From positions 1 through 8,394 of the forward strand of contig JAUQWL010000014.1 of NCBI GenBank assembly GCA_030835185.1: 8,394 bases of DNA, in the 5' to 3' direction. The notes under the pieces are model-generated. The model worked only from the letters and a program-made list of their open reading frames with translations, made no database searches and had not been told where the DNA came from. Both the position numbers and the translations under genes were made by a program. This DNA is from Solirubrobacterales bacterium (GTDB lineage Bacteria; Actinomycetota; Thermoleophilia; Solirubrobacterales; 70-9). This document shows, piece by piece, positions 1-6,570 of this stretch (the stretch's first letter is position 1; each line of letters opens with the position of its first letter).

Positions 1-83
1 GGACGGGTGGCCTGAGGGACCACCGGATAGCCACGGGGACTGCGTGCTCTGGGCCAACTTCGAAAAACGGCGTTCCCGCCAGC

Positions 84-89
84 TACGCT
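84..89 (+). promoter_or_regulatory. Candidate -10 element for leaderless transcription of the glyoxalase gene
   Basis: The hexamer TACGCT (TANNNT) is followed by six bases and then the ATG at 96, which would put the transcription start on or next to the start codon. No Shine-Dalgarno-like purine tract precedes this ATG; the six bases are pyrimidines (ttcttc). A weak -35-like TTCGAA lies at 59-64. Leaderless genes with TANNNT at this distance are well known in actinobacteria; use here is inferred. The rest of 1-83 shows no supported gene. Confidence 0.45.
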
Positions 90-95
90 TTCTTC

Positions 96-479
96 ATGTC
101 AGAACTGATTCACACCTGTTACCGCGTGACCGACCTGGAGAGATCGGTCACCTTCTACGAACAGCTCGGGATGAAGGAATTCGGGCGGTTGCCGATCCGC
201 GACGAGGCGATCAACGTCTTCATGGGCTTTGATGACGACGGACCGCGACTTGAACTCACCTTCAACTTCGACCAGGAGGGCGACTATGAGATCGGGACCG
301 GCTACGGTCACATCGCGATCACGATCGAGGACATGGAAGAGGCTCTGAGCCGCCTGGCCGGCGTGGGCATCGAGCCGGAGAAGCCGCCTTATTCGGTCCG
401 CGAGGGTGGTTCCCTGCTCTGCTTCGTGCGCGACCCCGACGGGTACCGCATCGAACTGATCGAGATGAACCCGGCCTGA
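96..479 (+). CDS. gloA: Lactoylglutathione lyase (glyoxalase I) / VOC family protein
   Basis: This 127-residue protein is a single vicinal-oxygen-chelate module pair of the glyoxalase I type. The enzyme isomerises the hemithioacetal of methylglyoxal and a thiol (glutathione in E. coli) to an S-lactoyl thioester, in the cytosol. The four expected metal ligands can be placed by comparison with E. coli GloA: His6 (LIHTCYRV), Glu53 (RLELTFN), His72 (GYGHIAI) and Glu120 (YRIELIE). The C-terminal FVRDPDGYRIELIE block is also characteristic, and the length fits the short bacterial form (about 130 residues). The ATG at 96 aligns with the family N-terminus and has a TANNNT box six bases upstream. The gene is monocistronic as seen and convergent with the decarboxylase, with a 52-base gap that shows no clear terminator. 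If the host is an actinobacterium that uses mycothiol rather than glutathione, the true thiol cofactor may differ. The VOC glyoxalase fold is near certain; the exact substrate is less so. Confidence 0.92.
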   Translation: MSELIHTCYRVTDLERSVTFYEQLGMKEFGRLPIRDEAINVFMGFDDDGPRLELTFNFDQEGDYEIGTGYGHIAITIEDMEEALSRLAGVGIEPEKPPYSVREGGSLLCFVRDPDGYRIELIEMNPA

Positions 480-531
480 GCTCGTCGGAAAGGGGAGATG
501 CGCCAGGCTCGCTATGGCCGGCCGGGAAAGA

Positions 532-2001
532 TCACCCGTCTGTCGAAACCACGCGAAGTGTGGTCAGATCGCGGTCTGTCGCACCTCTGACGTGGCCTCC
601 GTGGTCGATCGAGTCGGCGATGAAGTTCAGCGTCTCCCGGGTCAGGATCTCACCCGGCAGAACGTTCGGAATGCCGGGTGGATAGGTGGCGAGCGGCTCG
701 GCAGAAATTCTTCCTTCGGCCTCCCTGAACGAAACGACGTCCTGGCTGGCGAGAAAAGCCTCGCGCGGTGACATCGCCGTCTCCCCCCAGGGCGGCGGCA
801 GTGCGAACTCCGGCTTCCTGTCCGGGGGGATGGCCTCGAGGTGCTCCAGGGCGGTCAGCAGCCCGTCGATCAGCCGTCGCGATCGCGCCGGTGTGCCCGT
901 GCCGAGTCCGAAGACGGCTACGGCGACGGTGTCTGAGGCGAGTTCGAAGTTGACGTTCGCCATCTCCCTGGCGAGGTGGGCTATCCGGTAGCCGGTGGCG
1001 CCGGTGCCACGCACGTCGATCGTAAGTCGCAGGGGATCCCAGGCGATGACGCTCTCGTTGTCGAGCAGGCTGTGGTCGAGCACGTCGATACCGTCGATCT
1101 CGCGCAGTTCGGCTCGGGCCTCTTTGAGCACTGCGATCGTTTCGCCGAGCATTTCTTCGCCATCGATCGCCGCCTGTCTCCGCGCCGCGTCCAGCGAACC
1201 GCAGAGCAGGGAGTTGGGGCTGGTCGACTCGGTCATGCTCACACAGCGGTCGATGATCTCGGGCTCGAAGCGGTCGCCGAAGCCGAGGTGGAGCATTGCG
1301 GACTGGGTCAGGCTGCCGACAATCTTGTGCGTTGATGAGATCACGAGGTCGGCACCGGAGTCGAGCGCGTCACGGGGGAGGTCGGGGTGGAAGTGGAGAT
1401 GAGCGCCCCAGGCTTCGTCGGCGACCAGCGGCACACCGCGATCGTGAGCGACCTGGGCCAGTGCCGCGACGTCGGCCGAGGCGCCGAAGTAGGTCGGCGA
1501 GACGATTACTGCGGCACCGGCATTCGGGCAGCGGTCGAGCGCGTCGGCCAGCGCACGGGGCGTCAGACAGTGGGCCACTCCCAGATCGGGATCGACCTCG
1601 GGAGCGGCGAAGGTCGGCTTCAGCCCGGCCATGATCATCCCGTCGATCACCGAAGAATGGACGTTACGTTGGACGACGATCTCGGGACTCCGGTGAGCCA
1701 CCGCCATGCACATGACCTGGTTCCCCTGCGATGCGCCGTTGACCAGAAACCAGGTCCGGCGGGCCCCCCAGGCTTCGGCCGCGAGCTGCTGTGCCTCCTG
1801 GAAGGAGTTGTTCTCGCCAACGTCGATCCCTTCGATCAGCGCCGGGATGTCGTCGGTCAGTCCTGTCTGGCCGACCAGAAGGTGAAGTGAGTCGTCTGCC
1901 CCGATACCGCCCTGGTGCCCCGGAACGTTGAACCGGCCCGGATCGCTCTGGGCGAATTCGAGAAGGGCATCGACGTATGGGGTGCGGTCCTGGTTGCTCA
2001 T
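532..2001 (-). CDS. Short-form Orn/Lys/Arg decarboxylase family PLP-dependent enzyme
   Basis: This 489-residue fold-type I PLP enzyme belongs to the Orn/Lys/Arg decarboxylase group III family. It matches the short form (Bacillus SpeA/YaaO-like, about 480-490 residues) and lacks the N-terminal wing domain of E. coli CadA/AdiA. Visible motifs in order: NVPGHQGG (25-32), GIDVGEN (58-64), the cofactor phosphate-binding NGASQGNQ (88-95), His115 in NVHSS (likely stacking on the PLP ring), VSPTYFG (167-173), Asp195 in ADEAWGAHLHFH (pyridine-nitrogen contact), and SSTHKIVGSLTQS with Lys226 as the Schiff-base lysine. The C-terminal family domain is marked by YPPGIPNVLPGE (440-451). The likely reaction is decarboxylation of arginine, lysine or ornithine to agmatine, cadaverine or putrescine; the sequence alone does not settle which. 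It starts 9 bases after the aldehyde dehydrogenase stop with no convincing Shine-Dalgarno, so translation is probably coupled. Many such proteins are annotated loosely as class I/II aminotransferases; the motifs favour the decarboxylase family. Confidence 0.92.
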   Translation of the reverse strand: MSNQDRTPYVDALLEFAQSDPGRFNVPGHQGGIGADDSLHLLVGQTGLTDDIPALIEGIDVGENNSFQEAQQLAAEAWGARRTWFLVNGASQGNQVMCMAVAHRSPEIVVQRNVHSSVIDGMIMAGLKPTFAAPEVDPDLGVAHCLTPRALADALDRCPNAGAAVIVSPTYFGASADVAALAQVAHDRGVPLVADEAWGAHLHFHPDLPRDALDSGADLVISSTHKIVGSLTQSAMLHLGFGDRFEPEIIDRCVSMTESTSPNSLLCGSLDAARRQAAIDGEEMLGETIAVLKEARAELREIDGIDVLDHSLLDNESVIAWDPLRLTIDVRGTGATGYRIAHLAREMANVNFELASDTVAVAVFGLGTGTPARSRRLIDGLLTALEHLEAIPPDRKPEFALPPPWGETAMSPREAFLASQDVVSFREAEGRISAEPLATYPPGIPNVLPGEILTRETLNFIADSIDHGGHVRGATDRDLTTLRVVSTDG

Positions 2002-2010
2002 CAGCGGAGC

Positions 2011-3477
2011 CTACCCGTACGGGTACCACCAGTCTTTGACCTCGATCACCGAATCCATGTGGACATGTTTTGCCTCACGGAAGGCGTCCAGGCCCTCGGT
2101 CCCGAGTTCGCGGCCGATTCCCGAGTTCTTGAATCCGCCGAACGGTCCGGCGTCGTTGTCCGTCAGCGGGTCGTTGATCCAGACGGACCCGGCGCGTACC
2201 TCCTTCAGACAGCGGATCGCGGTCTGGAGATCGCGGGTGTAGATGTTGGCACCGAGTCCGAAGTCGAGCGAGTTGGCTCTCTCGATGGCCTGGTCGAGAT
2301 CCTTGACAGGCACGATCGGGGCGACGGGGCCGAAAGTTTCTTCGGTGAGCAGGGCCGCGTCCTCCGGGACCCCGGTCAGCACGCAGGGCTCGAGGTAGTG
2401 GCCCTTTGACATCCCGGCTCCACCGCCACCGATGAGCACCTCGGCACCGGCGGCGACTGCTGCCTCCACCTGGTCGACCGCCTTCTTCCTCTGGCCGGCC
2501 GAGACCATCGGCCCGACGTCGGTCTTCGGATCGAGCGGGTCGCCGACGATCAGGGACTGCGTGTGGGCGACAAAGGCCGCCACGTAGTCGTCGAACACAT
2601 CTTCCATCACGTAGAAGCGCTCGGAAGAAGTGCAGACCTGTCCGGCGTTGAGGAAGGCCGCCCAGGCGCCGCCCCGGGCGGCAATCCCGACACCGTCTCT
2701 GCCGATGTCAGAGCAGACGATGAACGGGTCTTTGCCGCCCATCTCGAGGTTCACACGCGCGTTTCTCGAGGCGCACGCGATCCCTACGTTCCTGCCGGTC
2801 TCGACCGACCCGGTAAAGGCGATGCAGTCGATGCCAGGGTGTGCGCTGATCGCGGCGCCGGTCTCTCCCGCGCCGGCAACCAGATTCACGGTGCCGGCCG
2901 GCAACTCGGCGAATACGTCGGCGAGGGCCAGGGTGGAGAGCGGCGTCAGCTCGGACGGCTTGCAGACGGCCGTATTGCCGGCGGCGAGCGCGGGGGCGAG
3001 CTTCCAGCAGAGCAGGAGCAGCGGGAAGTTCCAGGGCACGATGCAGCCGACTACCCCGTGAGGCTCCTTCACGACCACGGCGAACTGGCTCGACTCGATC
3101 GGCGGGATCACCCGGCCGATCTCCGACCGCGCTACTTCGGCGTAGTAATCGAAGCAGGCGGCGCACCACTCCACCTCGTCGCGTGATTCAGTCAGTGGCC
3201 TGCCGATCTCGGTCGTCATGATCGAGGCCAGCTCCTCGGTCCGGCTGCGAAGTGCATCGGCGACGGACCTCAGCAGCGGAGTGCGGTCCACCCCGGGCAT
3301 CGCCGCCCAGGTGACCGCGGCCCGCCGGGCGGCCTCGACTGCCGAGTCGAGCTGACCGGCAGAGGCCGAGCCGACCGTAGCGACTGTTTCCTCGGTCGCC
3401 GGGTTCTCTACCTCCACCCCGGCGCCTTCGCCCTCGACCAGTTCTCCGTCAATCAGCAAACGCGTCTCGTATCCCAT
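2011..3477 (-). CDS. NAD(P)-dependent aldehyde dehydrogenase, probably acting on aminoaldehydes
   Basis: This 488-residue protein (from the ATG at 3477) is a full-length member of the ALDH superfamily, which oxidises aldehydes to acids with NAD(P)+ in the cytosol. Numbering from this ATG, the catalytic and cofactor residues are present: Asn150 in VPWNFP (oxyanion hole), Lys173 in CKPSE (nucleotide ribose), the FTGS turn at 221-224, general base Glu245 in NLEMGGKDPF, nucleophile Cys282 in GQVCTS, Glu380 in TEETFGP, and the C-terminal PFGGFKNSGIGRELG. The tail ending WWYPYG recalls the aromatic-rich ends of betaine/aminobutyraldehyde dehydrogenases. Beside a polyamine importer and a basic amino acid decarboxylase, 4-aminobutanal or a similar aminoaldehyde is a reasonable substrate, but that is inferred from context. 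A GTG six codons upstream (3495) is open, but the GGAGG there abuts it with no spacing, while the ATG at 3477 has a TANNNT box exactly six bases upstream, so the ATG is preferred. It is first in a two-gene unit with the decarboxylase. Confidence 0.94.
   Translation of the reverse strand: MGYETRLLIDGELVEGEGAGVEVENPATEETVATVGSASAGQLDSAVEAARRAAVTWAAMPGVDRTPLLRSVADALRSRTEELASIMTTEIGRPLTESRDEVEWCAACFDYYAEVARSEIGRVIPPIESSQFAVVVKEPHGVVGCIVPWNFPLLLLCWKLAPALAAGNTAVCKPSELTPLSTLALADVFAELPAGTVNLVAGAGETGAAISAHPGIDCIAFTGSVETGRNVGIACASRNARVNLEMGGKDPFIVCSDIGRDGVGIAARGGAWAAFLNAGQVCTSSERFYVMEDVFDDYVAAFVAHTQSLIVGDPLDPKTDVGPMVSAGQRKKAVDQVEAAVAAGAEVLIGGGGAGMSKGHYLEPCVLTGVPEDAALLTEETFGPVAPIVPVKDLDQAIERANSLDFGLGANIYTRDLQTAIRCLKEVRAGSVWINDPLTDNDAGPFGGFKNSGIGRELGTEGLDAFREAKHVHMDSVIEVKDWWYPYG
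2012..2025. repeat. Perfect 14-base palindrome at the gene junction
   Basis: TACCCGTACGGGTA is its own reverse complement. It covers the last four codons (Tyr-Pro-Tyr-Gly) and the first two bases of the stop codon of the aldehyde dehydrogenase, 10 to 23 bases ahead of the decarboxylase start. In RNA it could form a five-pair stem with a GTAC loop. A role in coupling the two genes is possible, but it may simply reflect the codons used. Confidence 0.4.
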
Positions 3478-3483
3478 GGACGA

Positions 3484-3489
3484 AAAATA
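3484..3489 (-). promoter_or_regulatory. Candidate -10 element for leaderless transcription of the dehydrogenase-decarboxylase unit
   Basis: On the minus strand TATTTT (TANNNT) is followed by six bases and the ATG at 3477, the same spacing as at the glyoxalase gene. The nearest GGAGG (3496-3500) is 18 bases from the ATG, too far for a normal ribosome binding site. No good -35 hexamer is visible. It implies that this pair has its own promoter and does not rely only on read-through from the importer operon. Confidence 0.45.
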
Positions 3490-3579
3490 GCCCACCCTCC
3501 GTCACCGGAGCACCCCGCAGCCACCCACCCGTGATCCGGAAGCAGCCGCAAGTCCACCGGGACTGAAAGGAGACAACCC

Positions 3580-3720
3580 ATGTGCGTGGAGATCCCCCCG
3601 GTCGCAAGGGCGGCACCCACCGGGGTACTGGTACGGGTCAGATCGGGACGGAGACGGTGGCCTTGTTGTCGTCGTCGGCTCGCCGCTCCTGCATCTTCTC
3701 TGCGCGGCGCTGCTGGATGA
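3580..3720 (+). CDS. Possible small ORF with a strong ribosome binding site (46 residues)
   Basis: On the plus strand AAGGAG (3567-3572) sits seven bases before an ATG that opens 46 codons, beginning MCVEIPPVAR and ending in a TGA at 3718-3720. The product is Arg-, Ala- and Cys-rich, with no recognised domain. From 3638 on it lies antisense to the 3' end of potC, which is enough to explain its composition. Only the start context argues for it, so it is listed as a weak candidate. Confidence 0.12.
   Translation: MCVEIPPVARAAPTGVLVRVRSGRRRWPCCRRRLAAPASSLRGAAG
3596..3625 (-). terminator. GC-rich hairpin after potC, possible terminator
   Basis: CCCCGGT (3596-3602) pairs with ACCGGGG (3619-3625) as a seven-base-pair stem; GGG/CCC inside the loop (3608-3610 with 3616-3618) can extend the structure. 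It begins 12 bases downstream of the potC stop on the minus strand. No T-run follows, so it is not a canonical intrinsic terminator, though U-poor hairpins are common in high-GC actinobacteria. It separates the importer operon from the dehydrogenase gene. Confidence 0.35.
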
Positions 3721-4483
3721 TCACTGCGAGCATTGCCATGACGGTGATCGCAAACAGCATCGTCGCGATCACGTTCACCTGAACCGGGATGCCGCGCTGG
3801 TTGGCTCCGAAGATGTAGAGCGGGAACGTGACAACTGCCCCGGAGTTGAAGTTCGAGATCACGAAGTCGTCGATCGAGAGCGCGAATGAGAGCATCGCCG
3901 CCGATGCCACGCCCGGGGCGAGCAGGGGCAGCGTCACTTTCCGGAATGTGGTCACCGGTGAGGCGCCGAGGTCGGCGGCCGCCTCTTCGAGGCGCCGGTC
4001 GAAGCCGATCAGGCGCGACCGGACCACGATCACGACGAAGCTGATCGAGAACATGATGTGGGCGATCAGCAGTGTGGTGAAGCCGAGCGCGAAGCTGGCC
4101 GACAGGAAGAAGGAGAGCAGCGCGGCGCCGATCACTACTTCGGGCGTGGCCATCGGGATCACGATCAGCAGGTTGGCCGCTCGCCGGCCGAAGAACTCGT
4201 AGCGGACCAGGGCGATCGCCAGCAGGGTGCCGAGGATGGTCGCCCCGATCGCGGTGAAGAAGGCCAGCCGGATGCTGAGCAGCAGCGCATCGGTGAGCGG
4301 TTCGATCGCAAACGGCTCCTGCCAGTACTGGGTTGTGAACCCGACCCATTCGAAGTTGTAGCGGCCCGAAGGATCGTTGAAAGAGAAGATGGCGATGATC
4401 GCGATCGGGGCCAGCATGTAGATCAGGGCGAGGATTCCCACCCCGAGGACCGCATGTTCCTTCAGCCAGCGCCAGGCTCTCAT
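3638..4483 (-). CDS. potC: Polyamine ABC transporter inner-membrane permease, PotC type
   Basis: This 281-residue integral membrane protein is the second permease of a spermidine/putrescine-type importer. It has a hydrophobic N-terminal segment (about 12-34), then further segments near 69-93, 104-128, 133-155, 187-205 and 236-256, consistent with six transmembrane helices. The cytoplasmic EAA loop that contacts the ATPase is clear: LEEAAADLGASPVTTF followed by RKVTLPL (165-187). Other PotC-like blocks are IPMATPEVVIGAALL (109-123) and LSIDDFVISNF (202-212). The tail after the last helix is charged (QQRRAEKMQERR). The ATG overlaps the potB stop as ATGA (4480-4483) and has a strong AGGAGG, indicating coupled translation. 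It is the last gene of the importer operon. Substrate identity follows from the polyamine-type operon, not from this gene alone. Confidence 0.94.
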   Translation of the reverse strand: MRAWRWLKEHAVLGVGILALIYMLAPIAIIAIFSFNDPSGRYNFEWVGFTTQYWQEPFAIEPLTDALLLSIRLAFFTAIGATILGTLLAIALVRYEFFGRRAANLLIVIPMATPEVVIGAALLSFFLSASFALGFTTLLIAHIMFSISFVVIVVRSRLIGFDRRLEEAAADLGASPVTTFRKVTLPLLAPGVASAAMLSFALSIDDFVISNFNSGAVVTFPLYIFGANQRGIPVQVNVIATMLFAITVMAMLAVIIQQRRAEKMQERRADDDNKATVSVPI

Positions 4484-5349
4484 GTTGCTTCCTCCTCGTC
4501 GCCCATCAGGGCACCGGTTCCGGCAAACTTGATGTAGATGATCAAGGCGACCAGGATTATCGCCATCAGCGTGAACGAAAGCGCGGCGGCATCCGGGTAG
4601 TCGTTGACGACAAGGTACTTCGACTGGATCACGTTGCCGATCATCGCCTGCTTGGTGCCGCCGAGGAAGATCACGTTGACGTAGTCACCTGCCGCCGGGA
4701 TGAAGGTGAGGAGGACGCCTGCGATTATCCCCGGCGCGGTGAGCGGCAGTGTAATGCGCCAGAAGGTCTGGGCGGCTGAGGCATAGAGGTCCTTGCCGGC
4801 CTCGAGCAGGCGCCGGTCGAGTCGCTCGAGCGAGGCGAACAGCGGTAGCACCATGAACGGCAGGAAGTTGTAGGTGAGGCCCGCGATCACGGCCCCGCTG
4901 GTGGCCAGGACCCGGCCGTCCTGCGGCACGATCTGCAGGAACTTGAGCACGCTCACGATCGGACTCGTATCGTCGAGCAGGGTCTTCCAGGCGATCGTCC
5001 TGATCAGGTAAGTGGTGAAGAACGGTGCTACCACGGCGAACAGCATCAGGTTCTTCCAGCGCCCGGCCTTGAAGGCGATCGCGTAAGCGAGCGGGTAGCC
5101 GATCAGCAGGCAGAGAAACGAAGCGACACCCGCGTAGTAGAAGGCCCGCAGGAACTGGTCCGAGTACTGGGAGATCGAGTCGGTGTAGTTCTCGAAGGCC
5201 CAGGTCAACTCGTAGCCGGCTCCGAGCGACCCGGTCTTCAGCGAAAGCTGCCCCATGAAGTACATGGGGATGACGAAGAAGACGAAGAGCCAGATCAGGC
5301 CGGGGCCCATCAGGCCGTAGGGCACGAGCCGCTGACGGAGCGTTTTCAT
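4480..5349 (-). CDS. potB: Polyamine ABC transporter inner-membrane permease, PotB type
   Basis: This 289-residue protein is the first permease of the importer, which pairs with PotC to form the transmembrane channel. Hydrophobic segments lie at about 14-34, 70-93, 100-124, 148-172, 203-223 and 256-275, giving six helices. The EAA loop is LLEAGKDLYASAAQTFW followed by RITLPL (181-203). PotB-like blocks include GPGLIWLFVFFVIPM (15-29), APFFTTYLIRTIAWKTLL (108-125; typical of this subfamily) and IPAAGDYVNVIFLGG (217-231). The length fits the family. It follows potD after 49 bases with no terminator, and has only a weak GTGAG-like ribosome binding site. It ends in an acidic DEEEAT whose codons carry the potC ribosome binding site. 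Confidence 0.94.
   Translation of the reverse strand: MKTLRQRLVPYGLMGPGLIWLFVFFVIPMYFMGQLSLKTGSLGAGYELTWAFENYTDSISQYSDQFLRAFYYAGVASFLCLLIGYPLAYAIAFKAGRWKNLMLFAVVAPFFTTYLIRTIAWKTLLDDTSPIVSVLKFLQIVPQDGRVLATSGAVIAGLTYNFLPFMVLPLFASLERLDRRLLEAGKDLYASAAQTFWRITLPLTAPGIIAGVLLTFIPAAGDYVNVIFLGGTKQAMIGNVIQSKYLVVNDYPDAAALSFTLMAIILVALIIYIKFAGTGALMGDEEEAT
4491..4496 (-). promoter_or_regulatory. Ribosome binding site of potC
   Basis: AGGAGG lies seven bases upstream of the potC ATG, inside the end of potB, where it is part of the codons for Glu-Glu-Glu near the C-terminus. It fixes the potC start and supports the ATGA overlap. Confidence 0.75.
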
Positions 5350-5398
5350 CGAGTTGATCTCACTTGTTCGATTGCCCCGTCAGCGACCGTGCCTGGAC

Positions 5399-6550
5399 TC
5401 AGCCGGTGATCACATCCTGGAATGCCTGCTCGACTTCCTGCTGCTCGGCTTCGTCACCGGGCGGCGAGATCTGCGTGAAGCAGTCCTTCGTGTACTCGTC
5501 GGTGGGGAAGATGAGCTGGTTGTTGGCGATGTCGGGATCCTGCTTGAGCAGCACCTCCCTGGTGCCCGCGACCGGACTGACGTAGTTCACGTACTTGGTG
5601 ATCTGGGCCTGGTTCTTCGGTTCGTACACGTAGTTCATGTACTTGTAGGCCGCGTCGGCATTCGGTGCGCCGACCGGGATCACCATGTTGTCGGACCAGA
5701 GCGAGCAGCCCTCGGCCGGCTGGACGTAGTCGATGTTCGGGTTGTCGGTTTCCAGCTGGACCGTGTCGCCGGACCAGCCGATCGCCGCGACCACGTCGCC
5801 CTTGAGCATGTCCTGGACGAAATCGTTGCCGGTGAAGCGGCGGATCTGCCCGTTGTCGACGTTCTCCTTGAGCTTGTCGATCGCGGCCATCCAGTCGTCG
5901 GTGGTTGCGTTCTCGACGTCAACGCCGTCGGCCGCCATTACCAGCGGAACGGTGTCGCGCATTTCGGCCAGCATCGTGACCTTGCCCTTGTACTTCGGGT
6001 CGAACAGGTCGTTGATCGACTTCACATCGGGCGCGAGGTCCGATCGCACCACGAGGCCGGTCAGGCCCGACTGCCACGGCACGCTGAACTCGCGGTCCGG
6101 GTCGAACTTCGGACTCCGAAGGCTCGGGATCATGTTGTCGAAGACCGTGGTCAGCTTGTCGTGATCGAGCTTCTGGAGGTAACCGAGGTCCCACATCTTC
6201 TTGGCCATCCAGTCGGTGACGACCATGATGCTGCGACCGCCGGACTTGCCGTTGGCCAGCTGTGACTGGACTTTGCCGAAGAATTCGTTGTTGTCGTTGA
6301 CGTCCTCGTTATAGGTCGTCTCGACGCCTTCTTCCTTCTGGAACTCGGGGATCGTCTTCGAATCGATATAGAGCGGCCAGCTCGAGATGGTCAGCGAGTT
6401 GGGGTCGCCTCCTTCGGCTACGGTCGCTTCGGAGCTGTCGGAGCCGGAGAGGCCGCCATCGCCTCCGCAGGCGACCAGTGTGACGGACGCGACCAGTGCG
6501 GCCAGTGCCAGCAGGAGTACTTTGAATTGGCTTTTCGAGGCTTCAATCAC
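5399..6550 (-). CDS. potD: Polyamine-binding lipoprotein of the ABC transporter, PotD type
   Basis: This extracytoplasmic solute-binding protein has 383 residues from the GTG at 6550. It captures spermidine or putrescine and delivers it to PotB/PotC. A signal peptide with a long hydrophobic core (VLLLALAALVASVTLVAC) ends in a lipobox with Cys28, so the mature protein should be lipid-anchored. A Ser/Gly/acid-rich linker follows, then the two-lobed binding domain starting SSWPLYID. By comparison with E. coli PotD, pocket residues appear conserved: Trp58 and Tyr61, Trp114 (in place of a Tyr), Trp259 (GWSGD), Trp285 and Asp287 (LWSDNM), with acidic residues at Glu196/Asp199 near the PotD Asp168/Glu171 positions. 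The GTG start was chosen for its AAGGAG at seven bases. An ATG eight codons upstream (6574, adding MNQRRRNS) overlaps the potA stop as ATGA and is a real alternative. It is the second gene of the operon. Confidence 0.94.
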   Translation of the reverse strand: MIEASKSQFKVLLLALAALVASVTLVACGGDGGLSGSDSSEATVAEGGDPNSLTISSWPLYIDSKTIPEFQKEEGVETTYNEDVNDNNEFFGKVQSQLANGKSGGRSIMVVTDWMAKKMWDLGYLQKLDHDKLTTVFDNMIPSLRSPKFDPDREFSVPWQSGLTGLVVRSDLAPDVKSINDLFDPKYKGKVTMLAEMRDTVPLVMAADGVDVENATTDDWMAAIDKLKENVDNGQIRRFTGNDFVQDMLKGDVVAAIGWSGDTVQLETDNPNIDYVQPAEGCSLWSDNMVIPVGAPNADAAYKYMNYVYEPKNQAQITKYVNYVSPVAGTREVLLKQDPDIANNQLIFPTDEYTKDCFTQISPPGDEAEQQEVEQAFQDVITG

Positions 6551-6557
6551 GCTGTTT

Positions 6558-6563
6558 CTCCTT
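6558..6563 (-). promoter_or_regulatory. Ribosome binding site favouring the GTG start of potD
   Basis: AAGGAG sits seven bases before GTG (6550). It lies inside the first codons of the longer reading from ATG at 6574, which has only a weak AAGAGA upstream. This decides for the shorter start, although the ATGA overlap with potA leaves the longer form possible. Confidence 0.55.
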
Positions 6564-6570
6564 CGTTGAT

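Noticed and set aside
480..531. Terminator between the convergent glyoxalase and decarboxylase genes
   Set aside because: Only four-pair stems can be drawn (for example around the GGCCGGCC at 516-523), and there is no T-run on either strand.
5354..6265. 303-codon open frame on the plus strand, antisense to potD
   Set aside because: It mirrors the potD coding region, has no recognisable domain, and is rich in Val, Arg, Asp, His and Gly as expected for the reverse frame of high-GC codons. potD itself has clear family motifs.
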